This document shows positions 8,738 through 18,865 of a stretch of DNA of 64,000 nucleotides, in pieces; position 1 is the first letter of the stretch; every line of letters starts with the position of its first letter. The stretch spans positions 28,656-92,655 of the forward strand of contig NZ_RYFD01000010.1 of assembly GCF_004138135.1 (NCBI RefSeq), given 5' to 3'. Made by a program: the position numbers and the translations under genes. The stretch is from Candidatus Oscillochloris fontis. GTDB lineage: Bacteria > Chloroflexota > Chloroflexia > Chloroflexales > Chloroflexaceae. The notes beneath the pieces were generated by a model. That model was given only the letters and a program-made list of their open reading frames with translations. It was not told where the DNA came from and did not search any database.

Positions 8738-8778
8738 GCGCCGGAGGGCACGTCGCGACGCGACGCGCCCTCCGGCGC
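8738..8778. repeat. GC-rich stem-loop
   Basis: GCGCCGGAGGGC (8738-8749) and GCCCTCCGGCGC (8767-8778) form a perfect 12-bp stem; the loop itself contains the palindrome GTCGC/GCGAC. There is no T-tract, but it lies between the convergent metallo-hydrolase and actG genes and may end transcription of the former. Confidence 0.5.
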
Positions 8779-8815
8779 ATACCACATGCGCTTAACCGGA
8801 TGTGCATGTGGCAAT

Positions 8816-8905
8816 GCAGCCCCCGAAGATCATTTTTGGGTATTGTTTGGCGGCTATGCCGCCAAACAATACCCAAAATGAGGTTTGGGGCTAGACCCCA
8901 AGAAC
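8816..8905. repeat. Three-hairpin dispersed repeat, truncated copy B
   Basis: The central 21-bp stem (8834-8854/8858-8878, TAT loop) is perfect and is followed by a weaker TTGGGGC-type stem. The outer terminal repeats are not recognisable. Located just downstream of the act operon and probably its terminator region. Confidence 0.6.
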
Positions 8906-8921
8906 ATCCCACACACCCTAC

Positions 8922-9251
8922 CTACGGTGTCGGTGTAGCACTCTCGCGCACTGGCAGACCACGCTCAACAACCAATTCCATGGCCCGCTCAATCGGAATA
9001 TGCACGGTTCCTTCAAGCGTATAGCCATAGGTACTGAGCAACTGCGTATCGCGCTCGATGTAATAGGTCGCCATCGTTCCCGGCTGGGCGATTGGTGCGG
9101 GCCGGAAGGGCACGCGCCCCGCAAAGAGCACCAGCAACGTCATCAGCACGAACACAACCACCAACGCCGTCATGAGGCGCAGAGCGCTTGGAACCGGCAC
9201 GGGGCCGGAAGCAGGAGCCGGTGGCGCATAAGAACGTGGACGATAACTCAT
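8922..9251 (-). CDS. actG: Alternative Complex III subunit ActG
   Basis: Small subunit of about 109 residues with a Pro-rich N-terminus, one membrane helix (ALRLMTALVVVFVLMTLLVLF) and a periplasmic C-terminal domain. The start at 9251 overlaps the actF stop (TAATG) and has GGGAGG 9 nt upstream; a longer in-frame start at 9278 is inside actF and is not preferred. It is identified mainly by position as the last gene of the act cluster. The role of ActG within ACIII is unknown. Confidence 0.75.
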   Translation of the reverse strand: MSYRPRSYAPPAPASGPVPVPSALRLMTALVVVFVLMTLLVLFAGRVPFRPAPIAQPGTMATYYIERDTQLLSTYGYTLEGTVHIPIERAMELVVERGLPVRESATPTP

Positions 9252-10489
9252 TAGTGGTGGCCTCCCGCATGCAGCCACTCCATATTCGGATCATTGAGTG
9301 GCAGGAGCGATGCACGCTGCAAATTACCAATAAACAGAGCAATCCAGAGACCCACCAGACCCACCGGAGCCGCAAAGTTGAGCCAACTCACATCAAGGAT
9401 GCTCTCGTGGAAGGCGGGCAGCACAATCCAGGTCACATCAATGCAGCGCATCAGGATGACAAACCCTGCGATACCTGCCAGCGTCTTCAAGTTGCGCTTG
9501 TTGCTGCGCGAAAGGAGCAGGAAGAAGGGCACAAAGAACTGGAACAGGATCAGGATTGGCACTAAGGTCAACCAGCCATTGTGAGTACGATCAATGTACC
9601 ACGGGGTGAACTCAGCAATATCACCCGACCAGATAATCATATACTGGCTGTAGGACATATACGTCCACAGGATGGTGAAGGCCAACATCAGCTTCCCAAT
9701 ATCGTGGAACGGCTTGATGGTGACATGCTGCTCAAAGATCTCGGTCTGGCGCACCTGGGTGGCCATCAAGATCATAAAGGCCAGGGTCATCAAACCAGAA
9801 CTGACCATAAAGTGCGCACCATACATGGACGAGAACCAGTGGGGGTTGAGCGACATCGTCCAGTCGAAGGAAGCAAAAGTGACCGTAAGAACGAAGAGCG
9901 CAATCCCGATACCACTCAGCATGCGCATACGGGCAGCCATTGCCTGATTGCCAGTGCGATCCTGCTCAATAGACCAAGAGCGGAGCATAAACGCCAGCGC
10001 CGTCCAGATCACGAAGTAGATCACCGAGCGAACGGTAAAGAACATCGGATTGAGCCATGGCTGCTTATAGTGAACCACCGGATCGTAGTGTTCACTAGCA
10101 GGATTCACTAGGTCTGGCACTGCCCACTCATAGAGTGGATGGTGCATCCCCATTGCGTGGCTCGTATCGGGGAACGTTGCGAGGGCAATCGGGATAAAGA
10201 GCAATCCCATCACCGGCATCAACATCGCGCCCGACTCGAGCATACGGCGAAATGTCACGCCCCATGCACCACCAGTGAGGTGCTGCAACATCAGGAAACC
10301 GATACTCCCGATCGAGAGGCCCACTGTGAAGTAGAAGCCGAACAGATACGAACGGAAGAACTGATCGGCACCAACCACAAAATAGCCAAGCGCAAGCAGG
10401 ACTAAGCCGATCAGCGCCGCGCCGATGCCGTAGGTCTGCAGTCGGCTCAGCTGCGGAACCTTGGTAGGTGCAAGAGAAGTTGTTGCCAT
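9251..10489 (-). CDS. actF: Alternative Complex III subunit ActF (NrfD/PsrC-like membrane protein)
   Basis: 412 residues with about ten hydrophobic segments in the NrfD/PsrC-type fold. In ACIII, ActF and ActC are two homologous integral membrane subunits; ActC holds the quinol site and ActF may contribute to a proton path. Visible segments include GIGAALIGLVLLALGYFVVG near the N-terminus and several paired helices to residue 400. It lies 51 nt after actE and overlaps actG by 1 nt. It is shorter than ActC and lacks the His-rich tail. Confidence 0.9.
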   Translation of the reverse strand: MATTSLAPTKVPQLSRLQTYGIGAALIGLVLLALGYFVVGADQFFRSYLFGFYFTVGLSIGSIGFLMLQHLTGGAWGVTFRRMLESGAMLMPVMGLLFIPIALATFPDTSHAMGMHHPLYEWAVPDLVNPASEHYDPVVHYKQPWLNPMFFTVRSVIYFVIWTALAFMLRSWSIEQDRTGNQAMAARMRMLSGIGIALFVLTVTFASFDWTMSLNPHWFSSMYGAHFMVSSGLMTLAFMILMATQVRQTEIFEQHVTIKPFHDIGKLMLAFTILWTYMSYSQYMIIWSGDIAEFTPWYIDRTHNGWLTLVPILILFQFFVPFFLLLSRSNKRNLKTLAGIAGFVILMRCIDVTWIVLPAFHESILDVSWLNFAAPVGLVGLWIALFIGNLQRASLLPLNDPNMEWLHAGGHH

Positions 10490-10540
10490 GCGAAGAGCCT
10501 TCTAACGCGCCGGGATGACCGACGCCGAGCGATCACCTAT

Positions 10541-11170
10541 TTACTGACCAAGCTGGTCGCGCATATCGAGCGGCACATCGTCAACCGTCGCGTTTTGGCT
10601 AAGTTGGAGGGCACGAATATAGGCTGCAATCGCCCAGCGATCCTCAACCTTCACGCGCGAGGCATAACTAAACATGGACTGGTAGCCATCTTTGGTCGGA
10701 TCACCACGATAAACACCGTTGGTGATAATATCAAAGAAGTGGGAGACCGGCACATCACGCAGTCGCTGCTGATGGAAATTGGCCGGTACAATCGCACCGC
10801 GCTCAGCCACGGCACTCTGCCCAAGACCAGCGACACCGTGACAGACCGAGCAGTAGATTGTGTACTGCTGCTGGCCCCGCGCCAGCAAATCAGCCGTCAC
10901 TGGGAAGGGCATCATATCTACCAACTCCCCATCAATTTTGCCAGTATTGAGGAAGGTATCAACCTCATCCTGACCAACCACCACCGCCCCGGCAACCACT
11001 GGTCGCGAGGCTCGCCCATCGGCGAAGAACGTGCTGGGCTCATAGGTCTGGAGCTTGGCCTGATTATACATGTCGGTATGGCATGCGGTCAGCAACATCC
11101 CCAGGAGCCCGACCCAGCTATAGCGAACAAGCCGGGCGAGTAAAGAGCGGCGCGAGCGTAGCGTCTGCAT
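10541..11170 (-). CDS. actE: Alternative Complex III subunit ActE, monohaem cytochrome c lipoprotein
   Basis: 209 residues. The N-terminal signal ends in a lipobox (LLTAC, Cys about residue 29), so it is probably lipid-anchored on the outer face of the membrane. One haem c motif, CSVCHG (about residue 107), and a distal Met candidate in GYQSMFSYAS. ActE is the monohaem cytochrome of ACIII and passes electrons from the pentahaem/Fe-S part to a soluble acceptor. The start has GAGGA 7 nt upstream. It follows actD by 10 nt. Confidence 0.92.
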   Translation of the reverse strand: MQTLRSRRSLLARLVRYSWVGLLGMLLTACHTDMYNQAKLQTYEPSTFFADGRASRPVVAGAVVVGQDEVDTFLNTGKIDGELVDMMPFPVTADLLARGQQQYTIYCSVCHGVAGLGQSAVAERGAIVPANFHQQRLRDVPVSHFFDIITNGVYRGDPTKDGYQSMFSYASRVKVEDRWAIAAYIRALQLSQNATVDDVPLDMRDQLGQ

Positions 11171-11180
11171 CGGAACATCC

Positions 11181-11726
11181 TCAGTGCGTGACTTCAGAAA
11201 CCTGGAGCGGGTTCAGGCTGCGCAGGAACTGCGAAGTCTGCGCACGGTCGAAGAGCGGATCCGTCGACTCAATACACAGGAAGAATGCATCCTGTGAAGC
11301 GCGCTCAAAGCGCGGAGCGTTAAAAGTCGGATGGTAGAGTGTCGGCAACCCATTGAGCGCCAGCATCCCGAACACCGCACCGAAGGCGGAGAAGAGGATA
11401 CCAAACTCAAATGTCATGGGGATCATCGCCGCCCAGTTGGTGATGTTATTTGGACGACCACCAATAATCAGCGGGTAATCAACAAACTGGGACATTGCCT
11501 GGGTAATAAAACCGGTGGCAGCACCGGTCAAGCCACAAATGAGGACAATCCGTGGTACCCCCGTATCACCGGGAGCGACCTCCTCGGACACCTCCTCGAT
11601 TGGGAAGGGCGAGTAGGCATCCATCTTCCGGTAGCCGGCCTCGCGTGCCTTCTTGGAGGCTTCGATCAGGGCGCTTGGGCTGGGAAACTCAGCCATCACA
11701 CCATAGATATCGCTGGATGCTTGCAT
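11181..11726 (-). CDS. actD: Alternative Complex III subunit ActD (DUF3341)
   Basis: About 181 residues from the ATG at 11726, with GGTGAG upstream; an in-frame GTG at 11771 would extend it by 15 residues into the spacer and is less likely. The soluble N-terminal part (YGVMAEFPSPSALIEA, DAYSPFPIEEV) is the DUF3341 signature, followed by two membrane helices (IVLICGLTGAATGFITQAM and a second near residue 120). ActD binds ActC/ActF in the membrane; its function is unknown. A 127-nt spacer with a stem-loop separates it from actC. Confidence 0.9.
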   Translation of the reverse strand: MQASSDIYGVMAEFPSPSALIEASKKAREAGYRKMDAYSPFPIEEVSEEVAPGDTGVPRIVLICGLTGAATGFITQAMSQFVDYPLIIGGRPNNITNWAAMIPMTFEFGILFSAFGAVFGMLALNGLPTLYHPTFNAPRFERASQDAFFLCIESTDPLFDRAQTSQFLRSLNPLQVSEVTH

Positions 11727-11799
11727 AGTTCTCACCGAGGCGATAGTCGGCTGATCCTGCCAACCTCGCACAACTAGTAGACGAGAGCCGAGGGCCGGG

Positions 11800-11828
11800 G
11801 GGGAGCATCAGCCGGAGCCTAGCTCCCC
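11800..11828 (-). promoter_or_regulatory. Intercistronic stem-loop between actC and actD
   Basis: GGGGAGC (11800-11806) and GCTCCCC (11822-11828) form a stem in the longest spacer of the act operon. There is no U-tract, so RNA processing or partial termination is more likely than a full stop. Confidence 0.4.
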
Positions 11829-11853
11829 ATACGACTATTCAATAACCACAGCC

Positions 11854-13320
<1,467 letters not shown>

Positions 13321-13331
13321 CGGCTAATCTC

Positions 13332-16300
13332 CTAGTGCTCCGCCGAGTCGTGGACGCTCAGCGCCTCGACCGGGTTACGGATACGCGCAATATAGGTCGT
13401 GCGGGGAAGAGTATTCAACTCACCCAGGATACCGTAGTTGTGTGGCTCGCTCTTCCACGAAACCACCCGGCTATCCTTGTTGTTCAGATCACCGAAGACG
13501 ATGGCCTCAGTCGGACAAGCGGCTTCACACGCCATCACGATTGCATCATCAGTAATCGTATAGGTGTCATTACCGGCTGCCACGGCTGCCTTCTTCGCCT
13601 CGATGCGCGCACCACTGATGCGCTGGACACAGTAGGTACACTTCTCCATCATACCGCGATTACGCAAGGTGACATCAGGGTTGCGTGACAGCTTGAGGAT
13701 TGGTGTCACGGTGTCGGAGTACTGGAGGAAGTTGAAGCGCCGCACCTTGTAGGGACAGTTGTTGGAGCAATACTTGGTGCCGACGCAGCGATTATACACC
13801 ATATTATTGAGCCCTTCATAGTCGTGGACGGTGGCAGCCACCGGACAGACCAGCTCACAAGGTGCATTCTCGCACTGCACACAGGCCATCGGCATCATAT
13901 AGGTGTCGGGGTTATCCAGATCCGAACCGGCGAAGTAGCGATCAATGCGCAACCAGTGCATTTCACGCCCCACCGCCACCTGGCTCTTCCCAACGATTGG
14001 GATGTTATTTTCAGCTTGGCATGCGACGACACAGGCATTGCAGCCAATACAGGCCGTCAGGTTGATGGTCATACCCCACGAGTTATTGTGGTCAGTATAA
14101 TCAACACCAGGCTGCATGCGCTCAAAGTGAGCTTCGTCGGTACCAAACTCCTCCTGGTAGACCTCCTTGGAGATATACTCAGGATCGTGCTTGAACTCCT
14201 CGAAGTGGCCAACACGATAGAGATCGCGCTCCTCCATCGTCCAGTGATCTTGGGTCGAGACCAACTGGTAGGTCGCTCCGGTATCAGTAACAGCATCAAC
14301 CGTCCCGAACCAGGGAGCATCACTGGTACGCAGCGGGTAGACATTCACCCCCACACCGGTACCAACGGTACCAGCCTTACTACGACCATACCCCAAATGG
14401 ACGGTGATCGAGTTCTCAACATGGCCAGGCAGCAACCAGAGCGGCAGTTCCATCGTTCCGCCCCGATATTCAATCCGCACCAGCTTGCCATTGACTTCGA
14501 GCAACTTCTCAAGGTAGTGCTGATTATCAGCCGTCCCACCCACTAACTGGGCAGCGTCAAACGGCAAATTCAGCAACGTAATCGCAGTGCGCGGGCTCAT
14601 AAGGGCCGCATTATCCCAGACCAACTTGGTCAGCGGGCGGGGGATCTCCATGAGCCAAGCATTGTTGGCATAGCTCCCATCCCAGATCGAAGGATCGGGG
14701 CGGAAGACCAACTCAATCTCGCCAGCAGCAGCGACACTGCCAGCCAGACCTGCTTCGTTCAGGGTTGGCGTGCGGGGAGCCGCCGCAGTATCAGCGATCA
14801 CACCGGTGGCCAAAGCGGCCTGCCACGCGGAGGCGAAGTCACCGGAGAGCTGGCCCTGCCAATAGGACTGAACAATATCGAGCGGATCAACACTGGGAAG
14901 CCCAAGCAGTGCTGCCATAAGCTCGTGGCTGGTCTTACCACCAAAGATCGGCTCGATCAAGGGTTGGATAATACCTGCGGTACCATCGAAGGCCCGTGCA
15001 TCACTCCAACTCTCGAGGCTATGCGTCGCCGGAATATGCCACGTCACCGCCGCCGAGGTCTCATCTACATAGTAGTTCAGGTGGAAACTGAACGGCACCT
15101 TCGCCAGCGCCTCTGCAAAGCGCAGATCGCCGGGGGCATTATAGACCGGGTTGCCACCGATCATCACCAAGGTCTGCACCTGACCAGCGGATATCTCATT
15201 GACCAAGCTAGAGATCTCATTGGTCTGGTTCGTTGGGCGGGCTTCAACCGGATCGGTATAGATGACCGTACTGCCAACATTGCCCAACTCAGCATTGATG
15301 GCGTGAACCAGGGCATGAACCAGCGGGGGCTGCTGATCACCAGCAATCACCAGCGAGTTCCCCTTACCCTTATGAGCCTCAAGTTCCTCAGCCAGGACTT
15401 CGAGGAAGTGCTGCGCCGCCTCCGGCACCTCACCAGCGCTAACGCCGGGGATACCGAGCTTCGCCGCCAATGCCTGCGTAAAGGCTGCCACCAGACTTGC
15501 CTTGAGGGGCAAGCGATGATCGGCACTAATACCCGTATTAGAAGGAGACGCCTCAACCACAAGAAGACGGTTCATCTCCTCGGTATCGTGGCGCACGCGG
15601 CGACCATCCATAAAGGTGCGCGCATAGGCCGCAAAACCGGGGCCAGGAGCGAGGAAGTCGGCATCGAGACTGACCACCAAGTGCGCCTTGCTAAAATCGT
15701 AGCGCGTGGTGACATCCTCACCGAAGGCCAAGCGAGTACCCTCATAGGCGTTATCGCGATTGATTGGATCGTACTGATACCAACGCGCCTGGGGATACGC
15801 TTCGAGCACCTGGGCAATCTGATCGGCCAGCGTGGGCGACGTAACCGTTGTCGTCAACAAACGCAGCCCCGCACCATCAGCCGGGATAGCCGCTGTTAGC
15901 GCCTCAAAACAGGCGTCCCAGGTCGCTACTTCACCCTTATTGAGTACCTGGGTGGAGCGATCCGGGTCATAGAGCGACAGAATCTCAGCCTGGGTGTAGA
16001 TGTCCGTACCACCGGAACTACCCGGATGGCGCACATTCGGCTCAATCTTGGTCGGGCGACCGTCATTGGAGCGCACCAGTACGCCGGTGGCATAGCCATT
16101 CAGCAGTACCGAGGTCGCATAGTAGAGTGGCACACCAGGCACTCGTTCGAGCGGCTGGTTAATAAAGGGGGCAATCTTCTCGCGTGGCATGTAGGTACAA
16201 CCTGTCACACCAGCTAATGCGAGGGACGCGCCCATCAACTTAAGAAACGTCCGGCGGCTCATCGGGTCGTTCAGCTCAGAAGCGCCTTGAGGAAACTCCC

Positions 16301-16430
16301 GCTCAACCAACTCGCGGAACGCGGGCGTATCCGCCATTTGGTCAAGCGAGCGCCAAAGCTGAGGACCACGGGCATTGCGCAGTTGCGCACGAACAGCGTC
16401 GAGGTCGGGGTTCAACATGGAGTTTGTCAT
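13332..16430 (-). CDS. actB: Alternative Complex III subunit ActB (molybdopterin-like and Fe-S fusion)
   Basis: About 1032 residues; the frame extends to 16478, but the added part is a stem-loop repeat, so I take the ATG at 16430 (16418 is an alternative). A twin-arginine-like segment with lipobox (RRTFLKLMGASLALAGVTGC) lies about 60 residues in. The first 730 residues resemble molybdopterin oxidoreductases without the cofactor, as known for ActB. The C-terminal third carries ferredoxin-like clusters: CIGCNACVVACQ, CVQCENAPCELVCP, CVGTKYCSNNCP and CTYCVQ...CEAACP. It receives electrons from quinol at ActC and passes them to the haems. Confidence 0.93.
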   Translation of the reverse strand: MTNSMLNPDLDAVRAQLRNARGPQLWRSLDQMADTPAFRELVEREFPQGASELNDPMSRRTFLKLMGASLALAGVTGCTYMPREKIAPFINQPLERVPGVPLYYATSVLLNGYATGVLVRSNDGRPTKIEPNVRHPGSSGGTDIYTQAEILSLYDPDRSTQVLNKGEVATWDACFEALTAAIPADGAGLRLLTTTVTSPTLADQIAQVLEAYPQARWYQYDPINRDNAYEGTRLAFGEDVTTRYDFSKAHLVVSLDADFLAPGPGFAAYARTFMDGRRVRHDTEEMNRLLVVEASPSNTGISADHRLPLKASLVAAFTQALAAKLGIPGVSAGEVPEAAQHFLEVLAEELEAHKGKGNSLVIAGDQQPPLVHALVHAINAELGNVGSTVIYTDPVEARPTNQTNEISSLVNEISAGQVQTLVMIGGNPVYNAPGDLRFAEALAKVPFSFHLNYYVDETSAAVTWHIPATHSLESWSDARAFDGTAGIIQPLIEPIFGGKTSHELMAALLGLPSVDPLDIVQSYWQGQLSGDFASAWQAALATGVIADTAAAPRTPTLNEAGLAGSVAAAGEIELVFRPDPSIWDGSYANNAWLMEIPRPLTKLVWDNAALMSPRTAITLLNLPFDAAQLVGGTADNQHYLEKLLEVNGKLVRIEYRGGTMELPLWLLPGHVENSITVHLGYGRSKAGTVGTGVGVNVYPLRTSDAPWFGTVDAVTDTGATYQLVSTQDHWTMEERDLYRVGHFEEFKHDPEYISKEVYQEEFGTDEAHFERMQPGVDYTDHNNSWGMTINLTACIGCNACVVACQAENNIPIVGKSQVAVGREMHWLRIDRYFAGSDLDNPDTYMMPMACVQCENAPCELVCPVAATVHDYEGLNNMVYNRCVGTKYCSNNCPYKVRRFNFLQYSDTVTPILKLSRNPDVTLRNRGMMEKCTYCVQRISGARIEAKKAAVAAGNDTYTITDDAIVMACEAACPTEAIVFGDLNNKDSRVVSWKSEPHNYGILGELNTLPRTTYIARIRNPVEALSVHDSAEH

Positions 16431-16453
16431 ATCGTTGATGATGCCTGATGCCT

Positions 16454-16490
16454 GATGCCTGATGCTGCGAAAGCGCAAGCATCAGGCATC
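16454..16490 (-). promoter_or_regulatory. Stem-loop between actA and actB
   Basis: GATGCCTGATGCT (16454-16466) pairs with AGCATCAGGCATC (16478-16490); the loop forms three or four more pairs around AAAG. A GCCTGAT direct repeat extends the left arm. It lies in the actA-actB spacer without a U-tract and could shield the actA transcript or change the actA:actB ratio. Confidence 0.5.
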
Positions 16491-16503
16491 ACATCTCAAC
16501 ACA

Positions 16504-17163
16504 CTAGCGGTGGCAGGTAGAGCAGTTGGTGAGCTGTTCCTTGCTCGCCACGCCATACTGCTTGACCAGATCGGTGCCAACCTGTAACTGATCGGCAGGA
16601 TGAACATAGTTCATGTTGTAGACTTCACTGCGCGGGCGAATGTACTGCTCAGGATTGCGGTGACAGTCGAAACACCAACCCATGTAAAAGGGTTGTTCCT
16701 GCCAAACAACCGCCATTTCGTTAATCTGCCCATGGCACTCCGAGCAGCCAATACCCTTGTTGACGTGAATCGAGTGGTTGAAGTAGACAAAATCAGGCAC
16801 ATTATGCACCCGAATCCACTCGATTGGCTCTCCAGTGTTGTAGCTCTCAACGACCGGAGCGATTTTGGTACTGTTCGTCTTGATCTGCGAGTGGCAGGTC
16901 ATACACGTCTCAGTAGCCGGAATGTTGGCGAAGTACGACTTGTCCACGGACACGTGGCAGTAGCGACAATCAACCCCAAGGACACCATTGTGTAACTGGT
17001 GACTAAAGGCGATTGGCTGCTCCACCGCGACATTGATCTGGCGGAAGTAGTTGGAGCGGAAGTAAACGCCAAGGATCAGTACGAGCTCAACGAACAGTAG
17101 CAGCCCGGCGAAAATGCTCAGGCGAATGAGCAGATTCGCGTTACGTGGGAAGATCTGGCCCAT
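16504..17163 (-). CDS. actA: Alternative Complex III subunit ActA, pentahaem cytochrome c
   Basis: About 219 residues from the ATG at 17163; the frame upstream to 17250 covers the promoter and is not coding. One N-terminal membrane anchor (NLLIRLSIFAGLLLFVELVL) is followed by a periplasmic domain with five CxxCH haem motifs: CRYCH, CMTCH, CSECH, CFDCH and CSTCH. This is the pentahaem subunit of ACIII, which takes electrons from the ActB clusters. It is the first gene of the operon, under the consensus promoter at 17212-17240. Confidence 0.94.
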   Translation of the reverse strand: MGQIFPRNANLLIRLSIFAGLLLFVELVLILGVYFRSNYFRQINVAVEQPIAFSHQLHNGVLGVDCRYCHVSVDKSYFANIPATETCMTCHSQIKTNSTKIAPVVESYNTGEPIEWIRVHNVPDFVYFNHSIHVNKGIGCSECHGQINEMAVVWQEQPFYMGWCFDCHRNPEQYIRPRSEVYNMNYVHPADQLQVGTDLVKQYGVASKEQLTNCSTCHR

Positions 17164-17211
17164 CCTCGTGACTTTCTTATGGGTGCCTGTGCAAGATGGA
17201 AACTGGGCGTA

Positions 17212-17240
17212 ATTATAGAACCGCTTGTCTTTTGTGTCAA
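17212..17240 (-). promoter_or_regulatory. Consensus promoter of the act operon
   Basis: On the minus strand TTGACA (forward 17235-17240) and TATAAT (forward 17212-17217) are exact and 17 nt apart. Transcription would start near 17205, about 40 nt before the actA ATG. Such a strong promoter fits constitutive respiratory expression. Confidence 0.8.
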
Positions 17241-17423
17241 CTGAATCCAATCCGTTGTCAATAATAGTGCGTCAAAATCTCGCAATGTCCACTATTAAAA
17301 TGATATCTGCCAGTTATGAAATTGATCGGACGTGTCATATGATGCAATCTGGTCGGCTAGAACCAAGTCGCCTATCAGGTATATACTGTGCAAAAAAATT
17401 GTGCGTTAGCTGTTCAAGCTACC

Positions 17424-17451
17424 TTGACTTTGTGAAAAAAATATATATCAT
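17424..17451 (+). promoter_or_regulatory. Possible promoter of the NDH-2 gene
   Basis: TTGACT (17424-17429), 16-nt spacer, TATCAT (17446-17451), in an A/T-rich stretch 40 nt before the ATG at 17492. Moderate match only. Confidence 0.4.
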
Positions 17452-17491
17452 CCGAGCTATGCGGGGGAGAGCAATCCGAGGAGTCACAGCG

Positions 17492-18859
17492 ATGGCCGAG
17501 AATCAGCCACAGAGAGACGAAGCAAACAACCAGCCGACGATCCGCTACAGCCGCAACGGAGCGCGTCCGTGGCCTTCAGCACGCCCACGGGTGGTGATCA
17601 TTGGGGCTGGTTTCGGCGGGATCAATGCTGCCCGCGCCCTGGCCAACAAAGATGTTGATGTGCTCATGATTGACCGCAACAACTACCACGGGTTCTGGCC
17701 ACTCCTCTACCAAGTGGCGACGGCGGGCCTCGAACCGGAATCGGTAGCCTACCCGGTGCGGGCGATTATCCGCCGCTTCAGTAATGTCAGTTTTATGATG
17801 GCCGAGGTGACCCGCGTTGATTGTGCGGCCAAATTCGTCTATACCCCCACTATCGCGCTACCCTACGATTACCTGATCATCGCCGCTGGCAGTGCGAATA
17901 ACTACTTCGGGAATGATTCATTGGCCGATCATACCTATGGGCTAAAGGATCTGGACGATGCCGAGCGCCTGCGCAACCATGTACTCTCCAATTTTGAATA
18001 TGCGGTGAGTGAACAAGACCCGGCGATCCGGCAACGTTTGATGACGTTGGTAATCGTGGGTGGTGGGCCAACCGGCGTTGAATTAGCCGGTGCATTTATT
18101 GAATTAGTACATCACGTTTTGGTGCGTGATTACCCAATGTTAGACATCTCCGAAGCGCGGGTGGTGCTGATTGAAGCGAGTGAGCATATTCTCGCTGTCT
18201 TCCCCGAAACGCTGCGCCGGAGCGGGTTGCACCGCCTAGAGAAGATGGGTGTCGAGGTGCGTCTCAAGACGATGGTGTCCCATGTTGATGCGCAGGGAGT
18301 AACACTGAGTGATGGCAGTCGCATAGAGACGGACTCGGTGATCTGGGCGGCTGGCGTGCGTGGGGCACCGCTGGCGGATAGCCTGGAGGTGCAATTGGGG
18401 CGAAGTAGCCGCGTACCGGTACAACCGACGCTCAATCTGGCCGAGCATCCCGATGTCTTCGTGATCGGTGACATGGCCTATCTGGAGACCTACAAACCGG
18501 GGGTTCCCTATCCGATGATCGCGCCGGTGGCGGTACAGATGGCCGAGTTGGCAGCACATAACATTTTGGCCAAGACGCGCCGTCGCCCACTGCGGCCCTT
18601 CCGCTACTTCGATAAGGGCAACATGGCGACTATCGGGCGGCGCGGGGCGGTGATGGATGCCTTCGGCATCCGTCTGAGCGGGTTTCTGGCCTGGATGGGC
18701 TGGTTACTGGTACACCTGATGTTCTTAGTCGGGTTCCGTAACCGGGTGATTGTGCTGCTCAATTGGGCCTATAGCTACTTTACCTACGACCGTGGGGTGC
18801 GCCTGATTAGTGGCCTGAAACCGCGCAAACGTCCATCACCGCCTGAAAGCACGAGGTAA
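17492..18859 (+). CDS. ndh: Type II NADH:quinone oxidoreductase (NDH-2)
   Basis: About 455 residues from the ATG at 17492 (GAGGAG 8 nt upstream); the frame is open 267 nt further upstream over promoter DNA. FAD-binding motif VVIIGAGFGGINAAR (about residue 33), NADH-binding GGGPTGVELAG (about residue 190) and VFVIGDMAYL. A C-terminal amphipathic/hydrophobic tail (FLAWMGWLLVHLMFLVGF) gives membrane association. NDH-2 oxidises NADH and reduces menaquinone without pumping protons. It is divergent from the act operon, which reoxidises quinol, so the two promoters face away from one shared region. Confidence 0.9.
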   Translation: MAENQPQRDEANNQPTIRYSRNGARPWPSARPRVVIIGAGFGGINAARALANKDVDVLMIDRNNYHGFWPLLYQVATAGLEPESVAYPVRAIIRRFSNVSFMMAEVTRVDCAAKFVYTPTIALPYDYLIIAAGSANNYFGNDSLADHTYGLKDLDDAERLRNHVLSNFEYAVSEQDPAIRQRLMTLVIVGGGPTGVELAGAFIELVHHVLVRDYPMLDISEARVVLIEASEHILAVFPETLRRSGLHRLEKMGVEVRLKTMVSHVDAQGVTLSDGSRIETDSVIWAAGVRGAPLADSLEVQLGRSSRVPVQPTLNLAEHPDVFVIGDMAYLETYKPGVPYPMIAPVAVQMAELAAHNILAKTRRRPLRPFRYFDKGNMATIGRRGAVMDAFGIRLSGFLAWMGWLLVHLMFLVGFRNRVIVLLNWAYSYFTYDRGVRLISGLKPRKRPSPPESTR

Positions 18860-18865
18860 GCATTT

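Noticed and set aside
14925..15899. Plus-strand ORF of 324 residues inside actB
   Set aside because: Antisense shadow of a highly conserved gene with correct motifs across the region.
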